Positions 23,651-36,590 are shown, counted from the stretch's first letter. The stretch is DNA of 64,000 nucleotides from Fragum whitleyi (GCA_948146395.1 OX411543.1:27606026-27670025), one strand, 5' to 3'. Made by a program: numbers and translations. Notes: generated from the sequence alone by a model not told the origin.

Positions 23651-25331
23651 AGGTTACTGCAAGTTATCTATCTTTTACTATTCGAAGAAATCGAAGAAAT
23701 CTGATAACCAAAAAATATCTATTCGGACAAAGGATTTGACAGAAGCCGTATTTATTAATTGTTCATTCATTTATTAAGAACAATTTGTATAACCACCTAT
23801 GAGATTTTTTTCTCGCACAACTGGAAAAAAGTGAAAAACAAAAGTACAGCAAGTTAATGCCATGCTTGGCTGCAGGAGCTCTATAGTGGAAATTCAAAGT
23901 CGAAAAGAGGCATAATTATTTCGAAAATGCATTTAGAGTTATTTCCTTAATAATATGTGGGTTGTTTTGACAGAAGATGTGTTTCAAGCTAATATACTCT
24001 TTTTTAAATAACCGAAATATGACAATGGTTTAGGTCTGATATCCCGTCAACTCTTACGCCTGCAAGGTCATGACAATAACTCTATTCTCTGTTCGAAAAC
24101 AGCCGAGCTTTAAACAAAACCTGCTAGAAAAACCAGGGATGCCAAAAAATAAAAAAAAACATTGTTTTCAAAAAGATCTGTTTTTCAAGGGCTATCATTT
24201 TTGGACAAGTCAACTATTGGGCCTTGATTAAAACAGGAATGTGGTGTCGACAAAAAATTCCATTCTTACTAGATTTTTAAGTAATGAGTCTCAAATACAC
24301 TCCTTTTATAAGATAAATTAGTAATCATCACCGAATGAAGACCAGGAATAGTTGCAATAGACAACAGTTGGACCGGAAGCGTTCTGTCACGTGACTCCGT
24401 GTATTCATGGAGATTGCGGGCGGTGGTGAAAACGGCGATTAAAATTACCGTCTTTTGTCATATTCCTCAATAAAATGTGCTCAGTTTTCTTGCATGGGAT
24501 TAATTATTTGATGAATATGAGTGATAAAGTAAAACAATTAAGAAATGGATCTAGTGTATGAAGCATGCGTAGTGATAAAATTCGTCGACAAAATTATGAA
24601 GGGAAGAAGACACATAACGATATCATACCGGAACCATTGACCTCATAGGTAAAGACTGGCTTCCGAGCTAATTGATATATGTTATGTTGGTTGAAGGCCA
24701 AAATAAAGTATCTACAGCTTTATTCAAGCTCTTTGGTCGCTGCAAAAGATGATATGTATATGCATGTACAATTTTAGTTTGGTTGCTTTCAATTTCACTG
24801 ACTGACTGAGAGTGTTTAAAGGAGTTGGAATTAACAAAAAAACACTAACAATTATGTTTTACCCAAAAGTAGCACTTTATGATCCCAAAGTGTCGTACTC
24901 ACGTCGACTAAGCGTTGCTACGATGGTTTAATTTTTGCCATTCTCTCATTTTTGTTGAATTATTTCAACAGTCAGCGTAGCACAATAACATAAAACGAAC
25001 AAATAAATAAAGAAGATAGGACACAATAATAATAGTTTATTTAATGTGCTAGTCCATCGGTCCACCGGCCAATAATACATAAACTTGCAACGTCCAAGAA
25101 TAACTTTACAACGCCATAAATAACGCAGTCTCGAAAAGAAATCTTTCTCTAATACTAACATCAAGCGACAGTTACCAAATCGATAGCTTAGCGCGAAACA
25201 GTTGTTACTGCCTATCAATATATAGGCAGTGACAACTATTTCGCACTGAGCAATAGAAATGTAACTTAACCCACAGCGAAAACTCTTTAAAAGATAAATC
25301 TTCTCTATGTGTCTACTGTAAAAAATCATTT
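23651..25331. other. No gene seen; one hairpin
   Basis: A hairpin at 25197-25245 (CAGTTGTTACTGCCTATCAA and its complement). The 127-codon minus frame at 24946-25329 spans this hairpin and has no recognisable domain. Confidence 0.45.
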
Positions 25332-25770
25332 TAAAGCCCCAGTCTGCGTAAAACGTGCTCTTTCGTGGATATTCGTCGAATATTTTTCTTTATCGAGTCT
25401 TATGAAATATTAGTTACTTAAAAATACAAATCGATCGACAAACGGCGGCTTTTTCGCGAAACGCATAATTTGACGTATTAGGTAAAATCTGTGAATGAGA
25501 TATTGGTCAGTGAATACGCCCATACGCAGGAGCTTTAAAGGAACGGTATTCAAGTTAGAGTCCGAAATGTTGCGGGTCATAAATGTTCATCGAACTAGGC
25601 CTATTTTTAAATCTGTCACGTCATGGTCATTTGCATTACCGAATACTAGTATTGGAATGACATATTCAAGCTTATCTTTGAGAGTAAAAATCTAGTTTTT
25701 GTGAATATAGACTTCTAAGAACATTCTCTTGCGTTTCAGAAATGTTCTTGAACACTGACGGGGATTTAAA
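25332..25770. repeat. Family O element, copy 2
   Basis: Starts TTAAAGCCCCAGTCTGCGTA and ends CACTGACGGGGATTTAAA, an imperfect terminal inverted repeat. The interior is a direct match to 10699-11090. Confidence 0.7.
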
Positions 25771-26069
25771 TCGCTCAAAAATTCTCATATCGCTGCTGTC
25801 AAATTGCGATAGACCAATCGAAACACGCATTTATAATGAGATGACTGCTGAACTTCGGTATTTCTCGCCATTTTGCAAGAAATGATTTCGTAAATGGGTG
25901 ACTTTAGGTAGCCCTCTTACGATACGCTGCTTGTTGCTTGTCTATAACCTTATATTTTGCAGGCAAGTTTCGAGTGTCGTTACGGAGGTCAAGTTGGGAA
26001 GCCAGCGAGGCGTCAATTTTCCCATTATGGCGATTCTGATGAGTTCCTACAAATCAGGATTAAAAGAGA

Positions 26070-26480
26070 AATTTTCTTTAATGCTTTTTGCGGTTTATCG
26101 AGAAATAAAGGTAGATTATCCCTTGATAATCTCACCGCAAAAGCAGTGAAATTATCAAAAAATTAAACCCTGCTTTTGTGCATTTCATCCTATCTGACGT
26201 CATCAATGCGGGGCGAAACAAATGACGTCACAATGAACGTTGCATAGCAATCACGTGCAAAATGACGCGCTTTACGAAAATATGTCCTAAAAATTTCACA
26301 TTTTGTCTCATTTTGCATTAAAGAAATAGAATAATCGTTTGTTCTTCGAGTAAGATCGGTTAATATTTCATTTCGTGAACAACAAATGCTATATTTTCTC
26401 GTGAAAATATAGATTTTGTTATTCACTAAATGAAATATAAATAGATCTTACACAGAAACAAACGATTATCCTCTATATGG
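26070..26480. repeat. Family H element, copy 2
   Basis: Inverted relative to 13515-13850. Also has its own hairpin at 26360-26440 (TATTTCATTTCGTGAACAAC and complement around TATATTTTCTCGTGAAAATA). Confidence 0.7.
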
Positions 26481-27777
26481 TATGGTTTATATATGCAATT
26501 AATATTATAGGCTACTTTGTTTTTTGTTTTTATTTATAGCAAAGCGTATCCAGTTGTAACATGTACAATAAATTGCCATAGACGATCGAAAAGCATTTGT
26601 TTAGAGCATTGATCAAAGTAAAGCAGAAGCCAAGTAACCTAAATAATGACCCCAAATTACTATACTTTCTTCTGGAATACTTTCCAGTCGGCGCGATTTT
26701 CCGTATGACCTTTAAACCCGAATGCGACAATTGTGAATTGTCGGATCGCCGGCAACAACAAATCACCTTCGACAAGCCTGTCTGTTTGAAATGTGAAAAT
26801 TAATTTGTAAAATACACTATAATAAACATAAAAAACAGATGCTTTGCGACTTTTACTACCGTAAAAAAGACTTACTAAGCTACAAAGGCAACCATTCATC
26901 CACGAATTGTTCTTTGTCGAGATCATATGATCAATAATCTACAAAAAAAAAACACCAAAGAAAATGATATAAATGACTGTTTGTATCAACTGTGTATGAC
27001 AGGGACGGGTACTGTTAATAAATGGACGAGCAAGCATCATATTGTATTCTGTTTTAAGCCACTGGTGGGTGTCAGTTTTCAATTCCCCCAACAAGCCGCC
27101 AGTGGTTCCCGGTTTTTATTGGCACTTTTCTATTCATCATTAGGTTAAGAGAGACATTTGAAACCACCATTTTCATTTTAAAGTTCAATAAGAATAGGCT
27201 CAGCCTTGATACATTGGTTAACAAACCGAACTTCCGCAAAATATCCTACCTAATCAAAGCATTGGTACGACATTTTATTCTCCCAACGCATATGTGATAC
27301 TTTTTATTCAGTGATTCTCAAATTTAAAGACAGCGTTTTGGTATGAATACTGCAGGGGATTTAGTTCCTCTGTCCCCTAACTTAAATATAAGTTACTAAT
27401 ATAAGCTTCTCATAATCTGATGAAACCGTGACAGAATTATTTTGGCGTCTTATAATTGGAAACGTTAATTAATGAAGAACACATTTTAATGCCTAGTTCG
27501 ATAGACTTCCACCTTAAGAGAAGAAAGCACAGGTTTTTGTTAATACATGAACTTTATTGTTTATGTACGGAAAATCTTTTTTTTTTATTTTATTTGCAGG
27601 GTTTTTTTTTTCCAATTAAATTTAAAATCGGATTTGAGCACATGACAACTTAACAGTAATGTCAATCTATTCTGATAATCGAAAATATTGTTTGGGAATA
27701 TGTAGAATAAATTTCTTAATTCAAATACGGTCGACAACAATTAATAATTGTCAAAATTAATTGAAGTAACTGAAAAC
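26481..27777. other. No gene seen
   Basis: AT-rich. Overlapping short frames on both strands around 26530-26926 and 26927-27148 have no domain I recognise. The motif CDNCELSDRRQQQITFDKPV in the plus frame at 26597-26803 has Cys pairs but is too short to classify. Confidence 0.4.
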
Positions 27778-28199
27778 ATATCGAGGGGTCAGCGCAACAC
27801 TATTGTAACTACATTTTACAAAATTTTACAGGAGAGGGAAAAAACTGCTTAAAACATTTCAGACTTGATCTTCAAACATGAAATCTCTTGAATAGATACT
27901 TTAAAACATTGAAAATATATACTAATCAGATTATTTTAGTTTTTTTGAAAAAATAAGAATTTATTAGATTTTTTTGACTTACCAAAGTATTGCTCTAAAA
28001 ATTGTGTCTATTTTTCTCATATTTGTACTGCAAAACTATGGTAACTACACTTACAATACTTTTTGAAATTTTCTTAGATGAAATAATAAGTTTTTTACCA
28101 GTTTCAAAACTATTGTAACTACAATTATTAATTCTCAGAAAAGCATTTTCTTATGAACTAGCATTGAATAATTAGGGACATATCTTTAAGTATTGTCTG

Positions 28200-28420
28200 T
28201 CCATCTGTCTGTTCATTGGCCTTTTGGAATTTACCTGAAAACTTGATATTTAAGTTCCTGTAACATTAAAACTGTTTTAGATAAAATGTTAATTTTTATG
28301 CCCCTGCAATACATTGAATGATTAGGGACATACCATTTTACCGGTGTCAGTCTGTCTGTCTGTCTATTAATGCAAATGTCTGCCTATGAATTTGTCTGTG
28401 TGTCTGTCCATCTGCTTAAA
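28200..28420 (+). repeat. Interspersed repeat with TCTGTCTGTCTG
   Basis: Two units around TTAGGGACATATC and TTAGGGACATACC, each followed within ~30 bp by CTGTCTGTC-type sequence. Probably a piece of a dispersed molluscan repeat. Confidence 0.45.
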
Positions 28421-28539
28421 AAAAATAAGATATGAACTAAACATATCCCTAAATTTTCAAAAACTAAAGTACAATGCTATAATATTTGGTATTAATCTTA
28501 CTTACAACAATACCCATCTGAGGAGGTTCATATCATCAA

Positions 28540-28780
28540 GGTCATATACTTATCCATGACCTTGAGAAGGGCAAGGTCATTAAGTCAAGGTCAACATTTC
28601 AACCCTTATCCCCTATACTGAACTTGAAAATTTGATTTTTAAGCTTAATTTTTTTCACTGTAACTTCCATTTACAATGCTCATATTGGGCATGAATGTGC
28701 CTTTAACAATAGATGTATTTAAAGACAAGGTCAATGTAATTTTTCAAGGTCAATAATCAAGGTGAGAATTTCAAGTGCAG
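28540..28780 (+). repeat. AAGGTCAAGGTCA-rich stretch
   Basis: Repeated AAGGTCA / CAAGGTCA units at 28539, 28571, 28588 and 28720-28765. Low-complexity part of the 5.74-kb segment. Confidence 0.5.
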
Positions 28781-28954
28781 CCATTTCGTAGGCATTAGCG
28801 TTCCATTAGCACATTTGGTTTGTATGTCATTACCATCAATTCCCAATGAATGAAGTGAATTTAATGTCATGTATCGAATGTCAAATTTTAGCTCATTACC
28901 TTAATGTTTAATTTTGAGGGGGGCAGGAATAAAAATTTCACAAATAAATTTTGA

Positions 28955-30060
28955 AAAGGGTCACTCAATAAACATTCTTGCCAAGTTTGGCTCAAGTTGG
29001 CCCATTGATGTGGGTGGAGAAGATGTTTGTAGATTTCTCATTCAAAAGTATGTCATATTTGAGGTTCACTCAAAACAGGTTTTAGAAGGATAACCCAAGG
29101 AACATTTCTACCAAGTTTGTTGAAATTGACCAGTTGGTAAAGGAGGACAAATTTAAAGTTTATGGCAAAAAATCAATCTCCACTGAGACTGCCATACCAA
29201 ATTTGGGAGTAAAACAAAAGTTCACTAACAAGTTTTGAGAAGGGTCACCCTATGAACATTAATGCCAAGTTTGGTTGAAATTGGTAATGCTTTGGGTGGG
29301 AAAATGATTTTACATTTCAGAATCAACAAGAGATGTTTGTAAAACATTTATACCATATAATAGCAGGTCAGTGGCCTATTCTTTGTAAATCAACAAAGGG
29401 CATTAACTCACAAAATATCATGAGAATAGTTATGGTTCTTGTGCACTGCACTTCTCCTCAATGAGATCTATCAACCTGTGACCTTTTGTGATTCTAGCTT
29501 GCATACTTTCTGAGATATGCTCCAGATAAGAAAAACAGTCTACAGACTGACTGACCGATGGACGACAAGTGCAAAGCAATATACCCCCTCTTCTTCTAAG
29601 AGGGGCATAAAATAGATATGCCCTGCCATGCCAAAATTTTGTGGGCAATCAAAATTTCATCAGCAGATTCTGAAAAGGGCTTCACAAGGAACATTTCTGC
29701 AAAGACAGTTCAAAATTGGGTCACTGGTTACTGAGGAAATATATAAAGTTTTCAGGGCCAAAACACAGCCCTGCCCGCTCATGACAAAATTTGAGGGCCC
29801 TTCAAAATTTTGCCAACAATTTTCAAGGAGGGGGTTACCCAAGTTGGCTGAAATTACCCTCTGCTTTAGGGGAGAATATATTTAAAGATTTCAGAGTAAA
29901 AAACAGCCCCAACCCCAACTCACTGACATTCCGGGGTGAATAAAAATTTTGAAAATACATGTAAAATTTAAAAAGGATCTCTTACAAAACATTTTATGCA
30001 AAGTTTAGTTGAAATTTGGCCCAGTGGTTATAGAGGAGGTGGTTAAATAACAGTGTTATC
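28955..30060 (+). repeat. Degenerate array of CCAAGTTTGGTTGAAATTGG units
   Basis: About six diverged units near 28964, 29090, 29240, 29670, 29830 and 29970, each with a GGGTCACCC-AAGGAACATT-like part, a CCAAGTTTGGTTGAAATTGG-like part and an AGGAGGA-type end. The unit is about 130-200 bp. A related sequence is at 49630-50040. Confidence 0.6.
29330..29612 (+). repeat. Dispersed repeat inserted in the array
   Basis: AATCAACAAAGGGCATTAAC, TTGTGCACTGCACTTCTCCT and a final TCTTCTAAGAGGGGCATAAA interrupt the array. I recognise the wording of this repeat from bivalve sequences in general; no search was made. Confidence 0.45.
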
Positions 30061-31850
30061 GACTTCTGACAGCAAGAAGAACATAAAATTGATCACAACA
30101 GCTAACCTTGAGCACAGTCTGCTGAGATAAGCTAAAAAGGGATGCTCACTGGCTGAATCCAAATATATAACCCATGAGCATGGTGTCAACCTATTGGCTG
30201 AAGTTTAGAAACATAATAAATATCTAGGCTTCAAAGGAAAGAACTTTGAAAGATTTCCTTCAAATTATACTATATGTTTCATGGTTTTTTAACATTGACA
30301 TTTTTTTTATGGTTCAGTATAGTCATTGATGGCAGGTCAGAAGAGATAAAGCAAAAGTTTGTGTTTGCCATCTGTTTGTCCATTCTGTTAACTTTCTTTT
30401 GTGGTCGCAATAGAAAGAGTCAACAGCTTTCATCAGATTATGATCAAACTTTCCTAGAATGATTGTAAAACTGGTCAAGGTTGCCAGTATTACTGAAAAT
30501 ATACTGAGCAAATTTAAAAATGCAATACTTAAAAGCATTACTAAAATGTAAATATAAGTGAACAGACTTGGACTAAAATATACATTTTTTGTTACCTTAA
30601 CAAGATACCTTTAATCCAACATCAATGTCATTTTGAAACATTCTCTTGTATTCCCAATAAGGTGAGAATTTAAACATACCAACGAAAGTTGAAATTTCTC
30701 CATCTCCCTACTGTTAGGATGATATATTCTTTTCAAATGAAACAAAAGCCAAGCAAATTTTAGAGTTAAGTTGAATGAATCAAGCGGTCAAACAAATCAT
30801 CATTACTGTGTTTAAGCATGTTTGGTCCAAAGACGACACCAAAACGTCTTCTTTTCGACCAGAAATGATGTCACATGTTTTTCCATTCCTTTCGTATAAC
30901 CACAAACATTGTTCATCTGAATGCGGTTCTGGCACACAAAATCTGTTCACGCTTTTTACCCCTTAGCAGGTATGTCGTTTAGAACTGTGATGACATTTTG
31001 AGCGTGTTTACAGCATGACACTTACATCATTTCAACACGTAATGTCTTCTGAAACTTCTTATTAGCAAGGTCTTACCTTACAGATGTTCAAGAATTGATG
31101 GAATAAATCAATATCTTTTTTGTATTGTCGAGGTTAACGACCTTTTGATTCTAAGGAACAATTCCGTTTTGACGTACTCGATTCAGAGTAGAGTCTTTAC
31201 AAAATGAAAGAGTTGATTTCATTTATTTTAATGGTTTTTGGGGAGGTCTAACGTGGATTACCTTCCACACTTCTGATTTGTGAAATCAATCTACCATGAT
31301 ATTGCAATGACAAAGAAAGAGTGAATAGTAGATTTCTATGCCGAAACTATCAAAAGCGTCAGATCAAATAAGGATTAAATCCATTCAATAGAGTATCTTC
31401 TTTGTATAACTTTAGCTAAATTTAGTTAAAATAAATCTACTTTTCCGAGCTAAAATCTCAAATTTACTTTTTTTCGTTTTTTAAGTTGCTCAGTATATGA
31501 TAAATTTGGTTGAAATATATTTGCAGAGTCCAAAGCTCTATTTACTCATCTTCAAACATGCACAGAATGAGTTTACAGTAATATATAAGAATGGTCCTCT
31601 GAAAGTGAGTTGAGTATGTCAAGCTCTCAGGAAAAGGGGTCTTATGAAGATTGATTTAAGTGGACGATGAGTCTTAAGTTTTCATTCCAGTCCATCTTGC
31701 TAGAGAGACCATGTCTATTAAACGTCCATCTTTATTAAGCGACCATTTTCAAAATCCCCTTCTTTATAAAAGAAAATAACTTTACCAAGAGCACTGTCTA
31801 CAGGTGCGACATTTGGATGCATGTGCTGGATAATGCAAAATTTTTAAGTC
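30061..31850. other. No gene seen (interior of the 5.74-kb segment)
   Basis: AT-rich. Frames at 30274-30462, 30323-30538 and 30775-30966 have no recognisable domain; none resembles a transposase. Confidence 0.4.
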
Positions 31851-32035
31851 AAAAAAGGGGCATAACTCTTATAAAAATGCTTCCATAGTTTTCCCCTTGA
31901 TAGGATGGTAGCTCTTGTGATGGTAAACGCACATGCCAAGTTTCATGAAAATATCTTTAATAAAAGAGAAATGACCATGCTTAAAGTTTGTCATGCCAAT
32001 GCCAATGTCAACACCAACATAAACTACAACAAGAT
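31851..32035 (+). repeat. Dispersed repeat GGGGCATAACTCTTATAAAA
   Basis: GGGGCATAACTCTTATAAAA, then ACATGCCAAGTTTCATGAAA and ATATCTTTAATAAAAGAG. Similar in layout to 29330-29612. Non-coding. Confidence 0.4.
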
Positions 32036-33579
32036 GATCATAATACCTGAGTTTTTTCCGGAAACAGTCAAGCTAAAAAGTTGATATTTCTGGTAAAAAA
32101 AAAATTGTAAATGAATCCTATGTTGGAAAATTCGCAAGAATTGTCTCCATGAGACGATTCTATTGCGTTTTAAACAATAAAGTATTATTGAGAAATTCTC
32201 AATAACATACATGTTCAATGAAAATCATGATTTTAATTAGTACATAAAATGTGTACTACGTAAGCCATAATTCTCTTTTGTAAGATCGCTTTTTGGTGGT
32301 CCCAATATACAGATTACTGTAGTTTCTTTTCAACTTTTTTACTGAATGATTGATTCATCTAAGGAGTCAACATCTACAAAATAAAATATTCTTAAACTCA
32401 AATATCACAAGAAAAGTGACTGAATCAAAATTTAATTAACCCTAATCCTGCTGAATTTAAATTTTGTTTGAAATTAATGGTGATTCTCAGACCTTTTCCA
32501 CAAAAATTAAGTAGTTAACAATCAGACATAGATCAGAGTGCACAACTGTGCAGGCTGTTCTAAGTCTACATTGATTGTTTCCAAAACTTTTGTGTACAGC
32601 AGGAAAATGTCGAGAACAGCATTATAAGGGTTGAATAACAATTGCTTATAGAACCTTAAGCAATCAGTTTTAAATAGGAAGTCATCAATAGCTTGACTGT
32701 TTTGGCATCATTTTACTGTAGATCTGACCTTTGTAATTCTTTTGAACGCTTTGAATAATGCTTATTATATCTGACTGTAACACCTTTTGTGATGTTTGAC
32801 ATACAAATGCAACATGCTTGTTGTGCGATAATATTCACTAAATAACTTGATATTATTAACTTTCATTTTTATGACCTTCCCAGTTTTTTTTGGCCACAAT
32901 ACTTAATATATCACTGGTACATGATCATTATCATTGTACAGATCTATCAGGTCATAATTATACTTCTTCACTTAGTACAGCCTCCCAGGCCCATGTTATC
33001 AGCCTCCTGCTTGAAAATATTTTATTTTGAGAGAATTGTTAAATATAAAAGTCATCTAGAAAAAGAAATTAGCTATTTAAGTAAAGAAAAGTAGCATATT
33101 TTGAGTTACCATTATTTCTAGCTATTATTGTAGGTCAAGATCAGATATCTTTACAGTTGTTCAGTTTTATATTGTTCCTTTAGTTTGATATAGATAATTG
33201 ATATTAAAGAATATTTTTTAAAGTGATTTCTCATCTGGTAAGGATGGGAAATAGTGAATAAGAAAATATTTGAATGACGGATCCCTGTCACTCTGTACTG
33301 CAAAACTATTGTAAGTTGACTTACAATAGTATTGCAATTGAAAAACGTAATTTTTCGAGATACAATAATTTGGAAAATTAGATTATCTTTCTAAATTGTA
33401 AAGCAAAAGACCTGAAATTTCAGCAAAAGATGTATATGATACTGATGAATCCAAAAACGCAAAAAAGTGCATTTCGGTAAAATATGTAGTTACAATAGTG
33501 TTGCGCCGAGCCCTCGATATTTAAAATGGTTTTAAATGAAGTACTATACCGGGCATTACATTTTCTTATGAGCGTGAGG

Positions 33580-34100
33580 TACCATCTTCGCAATCCATGG
33601 GTTCTACAATTAATTACATTGCGAAATAGACATTCATCTCAATCAAATCCATAAATCGCTAACTATCGCTCAATTCCTTCATTTCAAACACTCATTCAAC
33701 CCATTTAAAAACGCTGAAATTGACTAAAAAAAGATAGGATCATCAACTTCATAAAAAAATATAGCTAGAAAAAAACGCGATTCCATTGACATATTTGAAA
33801 TTGTAAGCGTCTGATTGGTTCTTGAAGAAATAGGGCGCTTGTTATAGAACTTGTATGCATATTTTATTAAAAGGAGGTTATAAATATCGTTAATTTTGTT
33901 CCGTCGGAAAAAAATTAGCGATATTGGATTACCTCCCTTTAAATTCCATAAAACCTCACCCCTCGTGCTCATTCCATTTCATTCAAGACCCATTCTTAAA
34001 TCATCCACTTTGTCAATTTCACAATGTTGTTAACCAAAGCTCCACTATCTTCTTTACGGGAACATAGTAGAGCTAAAACCCTTGGCTTGCGAAGATGGTA
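33580..34100. mobile_element. Inverted-repeat element containing a family D element
   Basis: TACCATCTTCGCA at 33580 and its complement TGCGAAGATGGTA at 34088-34100 bound the segment; similarity continues inward to AATCCATGGGTT / AACCCTTGGCTT. A full family D copy sits inside. Confidence 0.6.
33605..34035. repeat. Family D element
   Basis: TACATTGCGAAATAGACATT at the left, core TATCGTTAATTTTGTTCCGT with complement, and CTTTGTCAATTTCACAATGT at the right. Confidence 0.75.
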
Positions 34101-34119
34101 AAATATAGGTGGTGAACAA

Positions 34120-34265
34120 TCCCACATTGGGCGAACTTATCGGTTATGCTTTACCTCTCTTAATATTATTTAAACTCGATAATCACACTCATCCAATTTC
34201 ATTCCAAAATCATTCGAAAATCATTCAACTTGTCAAGTAAAAGATGTTCCAAACTGTAGTTTATC
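34120..34265. repeat. Family D element, half copy
   Basis: TACCTCTCTTAATATTATTT, then ATTCCAAAATCATTCGAAAA and ATTCAACTTGTCAAG. Only the right half. Confidence 0.5.
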
Positions 34266-34299
34266 CCGTGATCGTCACTAGAACCAATGAAACAGTATC

Positions 34300-34400
34300 C
34301 AAAAAGTGCTAAGTAAAGACTCCGAGCTGATCAGAGTCTTTACTTAGCGTCTTTTCGATTTTTGTGGTTGTTGTTTTGGAAATGTCACGTGCATGCCATT
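34300..34400. repeat. Hairpin related to family C
   Basis: GTGCTAAGTAAAGACTCCGA pairs with CAGAGTCTTTACTTAGC, followed by GGAAATGTCACGTGCATG, as in the family C right arm. Confidence 0.5.
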
Positions 34401-35235
34401 GCATGCCATTTCTCGTAGAAAACGACAATCGTGAGAAACGGACAAAGCGGTCTTGTTAATTAAAATTGTCCAATTTCTACAATATTTCTTATTTGTCGGG
34501 TACTAAAAGGGATAGGCCTATTGTGGTAGCTTGTTGGGTCTTTCAAGGGTAAAGCATTTTGAAAGCTAATTCATTTAACGAACAATTAATTCAGTAAAGA
34601 ATGTTACTTTGGTAACCGAGTCATGTGACAGATGGGAGAGCGAAGTCGTCTGCTAACTCTAGTAAGATTTCGTCTGCAAACAGATGGGTGACTGACGTCA
34701 CGCCACGTGCCTTCACACACGCGCCAACTCGAGCCTCGCGGACGTAATGATCGTTAATCGTGAATTCAAAGACTGAAGCGTTCTTCGCTCGAGCACTATT
34801 TGCTAAAATTACACTAAAGTGAATTAAAGTGGGCCTCATTTAAACATTGGAATCAAATTAAAGCAAGCAGTATTTCCAATGAGTGATTATTTTCATTGTT
34901 GTGTTAAATTTTATTACCGTTGGTTGATTTTTCTGGCTAATCTATCATATTATTAGTGACGTTTTCCACTCTATTGTTGTGTGTTCTGTTAGATGATTTC
35001 AACTGATGATGATACCTTAAATCAATTTTTAAAGTGAAAGAAAAGTCCTTGTGAAAACGCCTCTCTTTATCAACCTTCTGGTTTCTATCGTAATAACCTT
35101 TTTTAAATATTCTTTTTTGCATCATCTTCTTTATGCTTTTCCTGTCTTACTCGACAAACTTCTTTCTTTATTTTTATTTTAAATTTTATGAATTCATTTA
35201 ATTGTATCCCCATTGGTCTTCATTATTCATTGCTG

Positions 35236-35236
<1 letters not shown>
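34401..35236. other. No gene seen
   Basis: The 72-codon minus frame at 34621-34839 is in locally GC-richer sequence but has no recognised domain and no matching splice partners. Confidence 0.4.
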
Positions 35237-35298
<62 letters not shown>

Positions 35299-35299
35299 T

Positions 35300-35350
<51 letters not shown>

Positions 35351-35351
35351 C

Positions 35352-35386
<35 letters not shown>

Positions 35387-35405
35387 CTCTTTCTTTCATT
35401 CTTGT
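35237..35405. repeat. (TTTC)n microsatellite
   Basis: About 165 bp of TTTC units with a few interruptions. All three plus frames are open here, which explains the apparent Ser-Phe-Leu-rich frames. Confidence 0.95.
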
Positions 35406-35796
35406 CTGTCTATCTATCTTAACTTTAGAGTTTTATCATTTGGATTATTTTTTTTAAAAAAGCAAAACAAATAGTAAAGATGTATTAAAGTATGATGAAA
35501 TATGTCTATGTAACAGATATCGGAGAAAAACAAAAAACAATTTTGGAAGTTTTAAAGTCATTTTCTAATCAAACGCTAATTAAGTTTACTGGCCCTCTTC
35601 TACTATAACAGGAATGACCCAGATTTAGAATTGTGAAGAGAGATACATGAACCATCTGTATGATTCAGTTATGGACTCCCTTATCTAGTCAAATATGTCG
35701 AATAATAAGGGGTTAAAAAGATATTGTAAAGGACTACTCTATTTCCTCATTTTTTAGGTTTCTGTTTATATACACACAAGTAGATATATGTGTGTG

Positions 35797-36043
35797 TGTT
35801 ACCTGTCACGCGAAAAGGGCGTAAAGTGTCGACCCCGGTCAGACTGTGCAGTCTGCGCAGACTGACCGGGGTCGAAACCTTTTGAAATTTGCTAACTTCA
35901 TGAATAGGGAATGATCGTGCTACCTCTCTGTATAAGTATTTTACAAAAACTATCTCTGCTTGATCTATGCCCGACCCAATCTCTTTTTCAAATATTTATT
36001 TTTCAGAGTTCACAGATAGTTCTTTTTCGCGTGACCGGACACG
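35797..36043. repeat. Family B hairpin element
   Basis: ACCTGTCACGCGAAAAGGG and TTTTTCGCGTGACCGGACAC ends. Core CGACCCCGGTCAGACTGTGC with its complement. Confidence 0.85.
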
Positions 36044-36288
36044 TATTTTTACCAACACACAAACGCGATTTCACAAACCCTCTAGTCGATATGTCTTGTT
36101 CCTTTTTGCTTCCACGGCAATAATGAGACAAAAAACGTTAAGATTGAGATGGCACCACATATGTATGTTATATTGTAATGTGAAGATCTACATTGAAATT
36201 TATTTGAGAGGTTTATTTAGCTAATATTCGCGATTGATTGAAGTCGCAAAATCAAGAATGTCGCTAAAGTTTGGTATAATTAAAAATT

Positions 36289-36590
36289 AAAGGACAACTC
36301 AAGGCCAAAGTGATAAAAGGTCGCAGGAACCTATGCAACCTTTTATCAGCTGGAAAGTAAAAATGTTTAAGCGATCGCGAAATTTTGAAATTGCCAATTT
36401 GTCTGCAAGACCGCGAAATTTACACGGTACAGATTGGTCAAAGGACAAATCAACGCCCCAGTGTTAAAAGATCGTGCTCATAGTAGAACTTCTGACCTTT
36501 TATCTACTGGAAGGTCAAAATATCAATCTTTTGATGCTAAAATATTATCTCGCCAATACGAACTCAAGACCAAATCAATAAATGCGAAAT
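36289..36590. repeat. Two-unit tandem repeat, ~150 bp
   Basis: AAAGGACAACTCAAGGCCAA at 36289 and CAAAGGACAAATCAACGCCC at 36439 begin parallel units; each also has a CCTTTTATC-GCTGGAA-like block about 50 bp later. Confidence 0.65.

Larger units (their letters stand above)
27778..33520. mobile_element. 5.74-kb segment bounded by 36-bp terminal inverted repeats
   Basis: Left end 27778-27813 and right end 33485-33520 are inverted copies differing at 2 of 36 positions; the outer part reads ATATCGAGGGG and GTCAGCGCAACACTATTG. The terminal motif ACTATTGTAACTACA recurs near both ends (28035-28049 with one change, 28109-28123, and as a palindrome at 33305-33330), like transposase-binding sites. No transposase frame is seen. 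The interior is a mosaic of dispersed repeats. Probably a large non-autonomous DNA element. Confidence 0.65.

Noticed and set aside
24946..25329. 127-codon minus frame
   Set aside because: Spans a hairpin at 25197-25245, no recognisable domain, no splice partners.
34621..34839. 72-codon minus frame as the missing cotransporter C-terminus
   Set aside because: Does not contain the expected family motifs and has no suitable acceptor in phase.
35188..35474. Ser/Phe/Leu-rich open frames in all plus frames
   Set aside because: Produced by the (TTTC)n microsatellite.
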